Source: Montifringilla adamsi (lineage: Eukaryota > Chordata > Aves > Passeriformes > Passeridae). Taken from it: a stretch of DNA of 64,000 nucleotides. Location: assembly GCA_017590115.1 (NCBI GenBank), contig JAGGNK010000002.1:15433264-15497263 (forward strand), in the 5' to 3' direction. A program made the position numbers and the translations under genes. Shown here piece after piece: positions 59,688-64,000 of this stretch. Under the pieces are notes generated by a model, which saw only the letters and a program-made list of their open reading frames with translations, did not search any database and had not been told where the DNA came from. Position 1 is the stretch's first letter, and each line of letters starts with the position of its first letter.

Positions 59688-61639
59688 AGAGTTAAATTTA
59701 TTCATCATTCTCACTAAAAACAATTCTACAGTAAATATTTTAAGTAAGTTTCTTAGGGAACACAATGGGCCATCTAGACTCAAGTCACACTGACAGCACT
59801 AAAAGGCATTGCTCGATTTATGAGAGCTCTCTGTTTACCCAAGAATGTAGAAATTTCCCTTTCTAAATGGGACAGCCTTATCTTTATTATTCCAGTGCCT
59901 TTTAGTTTACAGTTCTGCTGTAAGCAATGTTTCAGGAGTCTACTTCAAGATTCCTAAATAAATGAATAGACAAAATTAATGCTCACTGCTAGCAATCTAC
60001 ATTTCATATATTGTGTGATTGAAAGTAAGCCTTGCTGAACAGCAGAAAAGAAAAATGATGGTGGCACTTTATTGATACTGAATTTATGTGATAACAGAAG
60101 GTAAATTGAGCTTCTGAAAATAAACCTTGTATACAAATCCTGGGGGTTTTTTGCAAAACAGAAGCAGTCCATGATGGCAGTGAAAATCCAGGCACATCCA
60201 AGAAGCCATCTCTCTACTTTTCATCAAATAAGCGTCAGAATGGATATAATTGTGCATCTTAGTTGCTCACTGCATGCAGACCAGCACCAGCACCCTGCAC
60301 ACAGCGTGGCTGGCTTGTGGCTGTCACGGGAGTGGAAATAAAGCCAGATTTTAATTTGCAAAAAGCAGATTCCAGTGCATAAAGCAGTGCTAATTGCGTG
60401 GTCTCTATCCGGATGTCCCCAGGAAATGTCACTTCCATGCATTAATACGGACCTGGGGCTTTGTGTGCACAAGAAAAGTTTTCAATATGTCCTGCCCAGA
60501 GTAACTACAAAACCAGCTGATGGAGTTCCAGCTCAGAGCTCTGTTTTCTCCCCAAGATAAAATCCTACCCAGTGTAGCAGCTGATGGGAGCTGAAGGGAT
60601 GTGTGCTGTTCCCATCTTCAGATAAAAATCTGATAAAGAAAACAGCTGATGTAAGTTAAAACACAGTGTACTATTTATATGCTAAAAATAACATTTGGAA
60701 TGCTTTTGTGTTGTCGTGGCTGTCTTGAGCAGCAATTAATAATTTATTCTGCCTATCTTAATCTGCTTTTCTGTCTGTTTATCAATGGACCTTCACTGGA
60801 GAAACCACAGTGACAAGTCAGTGAGATCTGGGATTTGATAGGCTTCTGTCTTTAACTGTGAGGTGGCTCTGTTTTTTAAGCACACTGCTACTGCAGCTGA
60901 AATTTTACTTCATGTGCTTTTCTCAGTTCTGTTTTGTTTACTCTTGCATGTGACTGCTTCCCTTGCCCACCCCCTTGTTCATCAAATAATCCATCATTCT
61001 CCAGGATGAACATAAAAAAAACCACTACAGCCCCTCCTACCCCCTCCAAACAAAACCCCTAATGCTTGCTGAACTAAACTGGTGCTTTCTGCTAATTTAG
61101 GGGAAGATTTTGCCTATGGAATAAATTATTAAACCAGTAGATAATCTGCCAGAAAAGCTATCTGTTGTTTTTTATGTACAGGGTAGTCAGATCCCTGTGG
61201 TAAGTTTTTGTTTGTTAAAATTATTTAAATGAAATGAAATTGCTTTGTAAAATTGATTTTATTTTTACCTCTTTAGTAGTGTTTATTTTTCCTCTGCATT
61301 TTTCCTTGAAGTCTTGTCATGTTATTGCAGAAATTTAATATTGCTTTAAGGTTGATGAGAGGCCCATAGTTTAAAAAACTCTCATCTGAGCATAGATTTG
61401 AGAGCAAAAAGCAGTGATAACCAGGTTTCTGCTTTTGGGAGGCTGAGACTTAACATTAATTTATATCCTTACCATACTTGATAGTGATCAAATACAGAAA
61501 ACCATTCACGTAACATTTTAATTCTGTAATTTTGCGCATTTTCATTAATTTTTAGGCTTTACACCAACTGCAGAAAATCAGTGATCGTTCTGTATGTTTA
61601 AGTTGCCTTTGGTGCTGGTGCTGCATTTTGGCTTTTCCA

Positions 61640-62130
61640 AAAAGGAACCTGGGGGCCCTGGAGCTGGCGGGGTGCGTGCGTTTGGGCCGGCCCTGCCTCC
61701 GTGCATCCCGCACGGGCTCCCTCCTTCCAGCCCGCTTCAGATGTTTGTCTTTCCCTAATTAGATCCACGTAATCCATTCAGCCGGGCTGTGACGTCCCCG
61801 CTCCCTTGTCCTGGCTGGCTTGGGCCAGACAATGAGCACAAAGATACAGTCGGACTCGTTTTCTCATTATTGATTTCACGCACCAGCTGGCAGCTGTTGG
61901 AGCTTGTTCGTTTTTATAACCCTCTGGGCAACTTTTTAAAAGTACTTTTCTTTGACCATCTGCTAAATGCAATTGGTTTAATAATTAAAGACTTGCCATC
62001 CCTTTTTGGAGAAGCACAAATGCTGTTTCTGCAGCTGAGAGTTGGCTGGTTTTGTTTTAAGCATAGGTGGGGTGATTCCTGTCGGCGAGGCAGCCGCGGC
62101 TCCTGCCAGGGTCCCATGGCTCATGTTAAT
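61640..62130. promoter_or_regulatory. Candidate conserved enhancer adjoining a small CpG-rich block
   Basis: A CpG-rich block (61,646-61,740: GGCGGGGTGCGTGCG, GGGCCGGCC, CCCGCACGGG) leads into a motif-dense stretch. The motifs are palindromic CTAATTAG at 61,755-61,762, TAATCC (OTX/PITX-type) at 61,770-61,775, a near-complete CRE TGACGTC at 61,790-61,796, a SOX-like ACAATG (about 61,829), paired E-boxes CAGCTG at 61,884-61,889 and 61,891-61,896, and AATTGGTTTAATAATTAAAG at about 61,971. The 130-codon frame at 61,789-62,181 crosses it but has no recognisable protein features. This is among the strongest candidates by motif content. Confidence 0.48.
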
Positions 62131-63555
62131 AAGGGGATGAGAAAGGGGAACTTTGCTGTGGGTTTGTTCCACACCAGCTGAGTGCAGCGTGTGGGGAGGG
62201 GACCTTGTGTCCAATTCCCAGTTCTTGTGTTCACAGGAGATCAGGGAAAAGCTTTTAGCTGGGTTGTATGCAGTGTTTTCCAGCCTGAATTGTGTGTTGG
62301 GGAGGGAGGATGAGAAGATTTGGGGGTGTTTTCAGTGCTGGCTTTGGGAGCACCATCTGTCTGTGCCCTGCCTTGGGGTCAGGGTGGCACAGCACTCTCG
62401 GCACAAACTGGAAATCAAACTCCTGGAAACCATAAAAACTTCTCTTATGTTCTGTTACTTTCAGCTTCTTTCTTTCTGCCTTCCCTTGGCAGTGAGACAC
62501 CAGGGTCTGTCTTACTGGGACTAATTTGAGACACAAAATTATAAGCAGCATATACAAGTTCTTCCTAAGACCAAAGTGCTTGCTAAAAATAAAAGCAGAG
62601 ACAGTAGGTCACTGGTATGAATGGGTCCCTTGGAGCCCCTGGATTTTCCATGCAGTGTGCTTCATAGGCAGGATGTGTAAAAAAGATCCAACCTTAGTTT
62701 GAACCCATCTTTATGCTGTGATTAGATCTAAACTTTCCCATGATTCCTTCAAAAAGGGCTGCTGAAAAATCCTTCTGTTTACCAAACAGTTTACCATTTG
62801 TTTCAGATGTACCTCAAAGCTGACCTGGAGGATTACTCTCATGAGAGGTGAAAAAGGGTAATTCATTTTTTATGTTCCTTTAATCTTGGAATTCTTTCAG
62901 GAACTTGCTGTGCAGGAATCAGTGCATTTTATTTTGCTATGGCATCATTTATTCCCCAAAAATTCTTTGCTGCACAGTGTATGCTTACAGAATTGGTTAG
63001 AAATTTGTGTGGAAGAGGAAAGTCCGTCAGAATTTATCACGGTTTTTTAATACAATTGAAAAGACTCTTTTGTAAAGAATGAAAAAGGAAATAGTCATGT
63101 GTTTTCTTAATAAGATGAAAGATATCTGTGTTTGCTTTGAGATTTTTATGTTTGTTTGTTTTAAAAGTATTCCCATCTTTAATATTTTTGTACTTTACAA
63201 ACATAATCTTGTTCCAGACAGCTGTGATCTCTGGTCCCCTCTAATTCCTAAAGTAGACAAGAGCAAGTCAAATTTTCCAGAGTATTTGGCTAAATATCCC
63301 CTGAAATATAATTGAACTGAAAGTGAATGCTTACAGTAAAAGTTCAGATTAGAGTGCAAAGTTTGCATGAGAAATTCCTTTCTTGAACTTAATCCTGTGG
63401 TGGTTTTCATATGGGGCATTCTCATCATAGATTTCATGGTTGTAGTATTTTTTTAGATTGCAACAAGTCTGCCCTAAGCTGTGTAAGCCTGTGCTTTGCG
63501 TAGGTATTTCTCTTTCAAACAAACCTCCTCAAACCTCCTCACTTCTCTTCAATTT
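62130..63555. other. Intronic sequence, no feature seen
   Basis: Short frames at 62,153-62,524 (+) and 62,255-62,557 (-) overlap each other and match nothing recognised. No repeat is identified. Confidence 0.5.
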
Positions 63556-63740
63556 TTGCTGCTTAATTTCAGGAGCTGACTCTTTCTGAGGCTGTTAATT
63601 ACGAGCCTGTCGAGCTCTGTGTGAATGGGAAACGGGCAGAGGAGATAAATACAATTTCTTGTATTTGTGGAGCTCGCAGAGTTGACAAAACCGGTGACAG
63701 CTGCACAAAGCTCGTTTGGGTCAGTGACGTTTCTCTCTAG
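63555..63740. promoter_or_regulatory. Candidate conserved non-coding element
   Basis: A compact repeat-free block has GGCTGTTAATTACGAGCC with TAATTA at 63,596-63,601, GAGATAAATACAATTTC, and GTGACAGCTGC joining TGACAG (63,695-63,700) to an E-box CAGCTG (63,698-63,703). Several CpGs (ACGAGCC, TCGAGC, CTCGCAG, ACCGG, CTCG) in otherwise CpG-poor intron suggest protection from decay. Confidence 0.42.
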
Positions 63741-63887
63741 GAGGTTGGAATGATTCTTCCCTGGATGCCCTAAACCTCTCAGAGTGTTTCACAATACTCT
63801 GTAGAGCTGCTTTGAAGTGTCCTTTTCCTGTGCTAAGTTTAGTTCTAAATGAACTGCAGACAGATGAATGGCCCATAGGCCACGGCA

Positions 63888-64000
63888 GGGAATTCAGCTC
63901 GGGATGAGGCACAGGGAATTCAGCTTGGGATCAGGGAATTCATCTCGGGATTGGGATCAGGGAATTCAGCTTGGGATCAGGGAATTCAGCTCAGGATCAG
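63888..64000. repeat. 20/26-bp minisatellite, continues beyond the window
   Basis: Five tandem units start at 63,888, 63,914, 63,934, 63,960 and 63,980, with a sixth beginning at 64,000. Units follow GGGAATTCAGCTTGGGATCA (20 bp), with 26-bp variants at the first and third positions. Sequence between units is nearly identical, which indicates recent expansion. The full array length cannot be seen. Confidence 0.93.

Larger units (their letters stand above)
55420..61640. other. Intronic sequence with one pyrimidine tract and one palindrome
   Basis: A pyrimidine tract lies at 55,537-55,574 and a perfect palindrome at 59,664-59,687. At 60,715-60,860 a stretch with GCAGCAATTAATAATTTATT and GTTTATCAATGGACC may be a weak conserved element. 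No gene or recognised transposon is present in 6.2 kb. Confidence 0.45.
412..64000 (+). other. DACH2: DACH2 intron 1 (5' portion; acceptor not reached)
   Basis: From the donor at 412 to the window end I find no sequence resembling DACH2 exon 2, which should complete the arginine codon and continue with a basic RKRQ-type or SRPGRPPKR-type segment. The whole span is therefore read as one intron of at least 63.6 kb. It is AT-rich, has few recognisable transposons and contains several CNE-like blocks. Very long first introns are usual for DACH genes. An unrelated small gene inside the intron cannot be excluded, but none of the intronic open frames resembles a known protein. Confidence 0.8.

Noticed and set aside
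1..64000. Search for tRNA, rRNA, microRNA hairpins, CRISPR arrays, operons or a defence-type system
   Set aside because: No cloverleaf, long hairpin, repeat-spacer array or clustered genes were seen; the sequence is a vertebrate intron.

Overview
The window looks like chromosomal DNA of a bird, most likely a songbird. It holds the 3' part of one coding exon, then about 63.6 kb of what appears to be a single very large intron. Bases 2-411 encode an open frame matching the N-terminal region and DNA-binding Ski/Sno/Dac domain (DACHbox-N) of a vertebrate Dachshund protein. The residues fit DACH2 better than DACH1. The exon ends at a strong phase-2 splice donor at 412. No second DACH2 exon was found downstream, so the rest is read as DACH2 intron 1, which runs past the window end. 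The bird assignment rests on CR1 LINE fragments and on an LTR whose sequence I recall as a widespread passerine family; both are from memory, not a database search.

Layout. 1-930: CpG-rich 5' end of the gene with a glycine-coding GGC tract and a G-run-rich block just after the donor. 930-33,400: mostly AT-rich single-copy intron with one internally deleted CR1 (about 9.47-9.92 kb), a short opposite-strand CR1 tail beside it, and several blocks whose base composition and homeodomain/POU/TALE-type motifs suggest conserved non-coding elements. 33,400-43,000: the most repeat-populated part, with a CR1 tail, a passerine-type solo LTR, another CR1 tail, an ancient MIR-like SINE fossil, an ERVL-type LTR-like fragment and a further CR1. 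43,000-64,000: again mostly single-copy, with several of the better regulatory candidates (47.8, 51.6, 54.9, 61.7 and 63.6 kb), a 24-bp perfect palindrome, and a 20/26-bp minisatellite running off the right edge.

How it works together. DACH proteins are nuclear transcriptional cofactors of the PAX-SIX-EYA-DACH network in limb, muscle, eye, ear and neural development. Large introns of such genes commonly carry long-range enhancers, and the candidate elements here fit that picture. Conservation could not be measured, so every regulatory call is inference. I see no second gene, RNA gene, operon, CRISPR array or novel multi-gene system. The many short open frames in the intron are explained by chance, by CpG-rich sequence or by transposon remnants.
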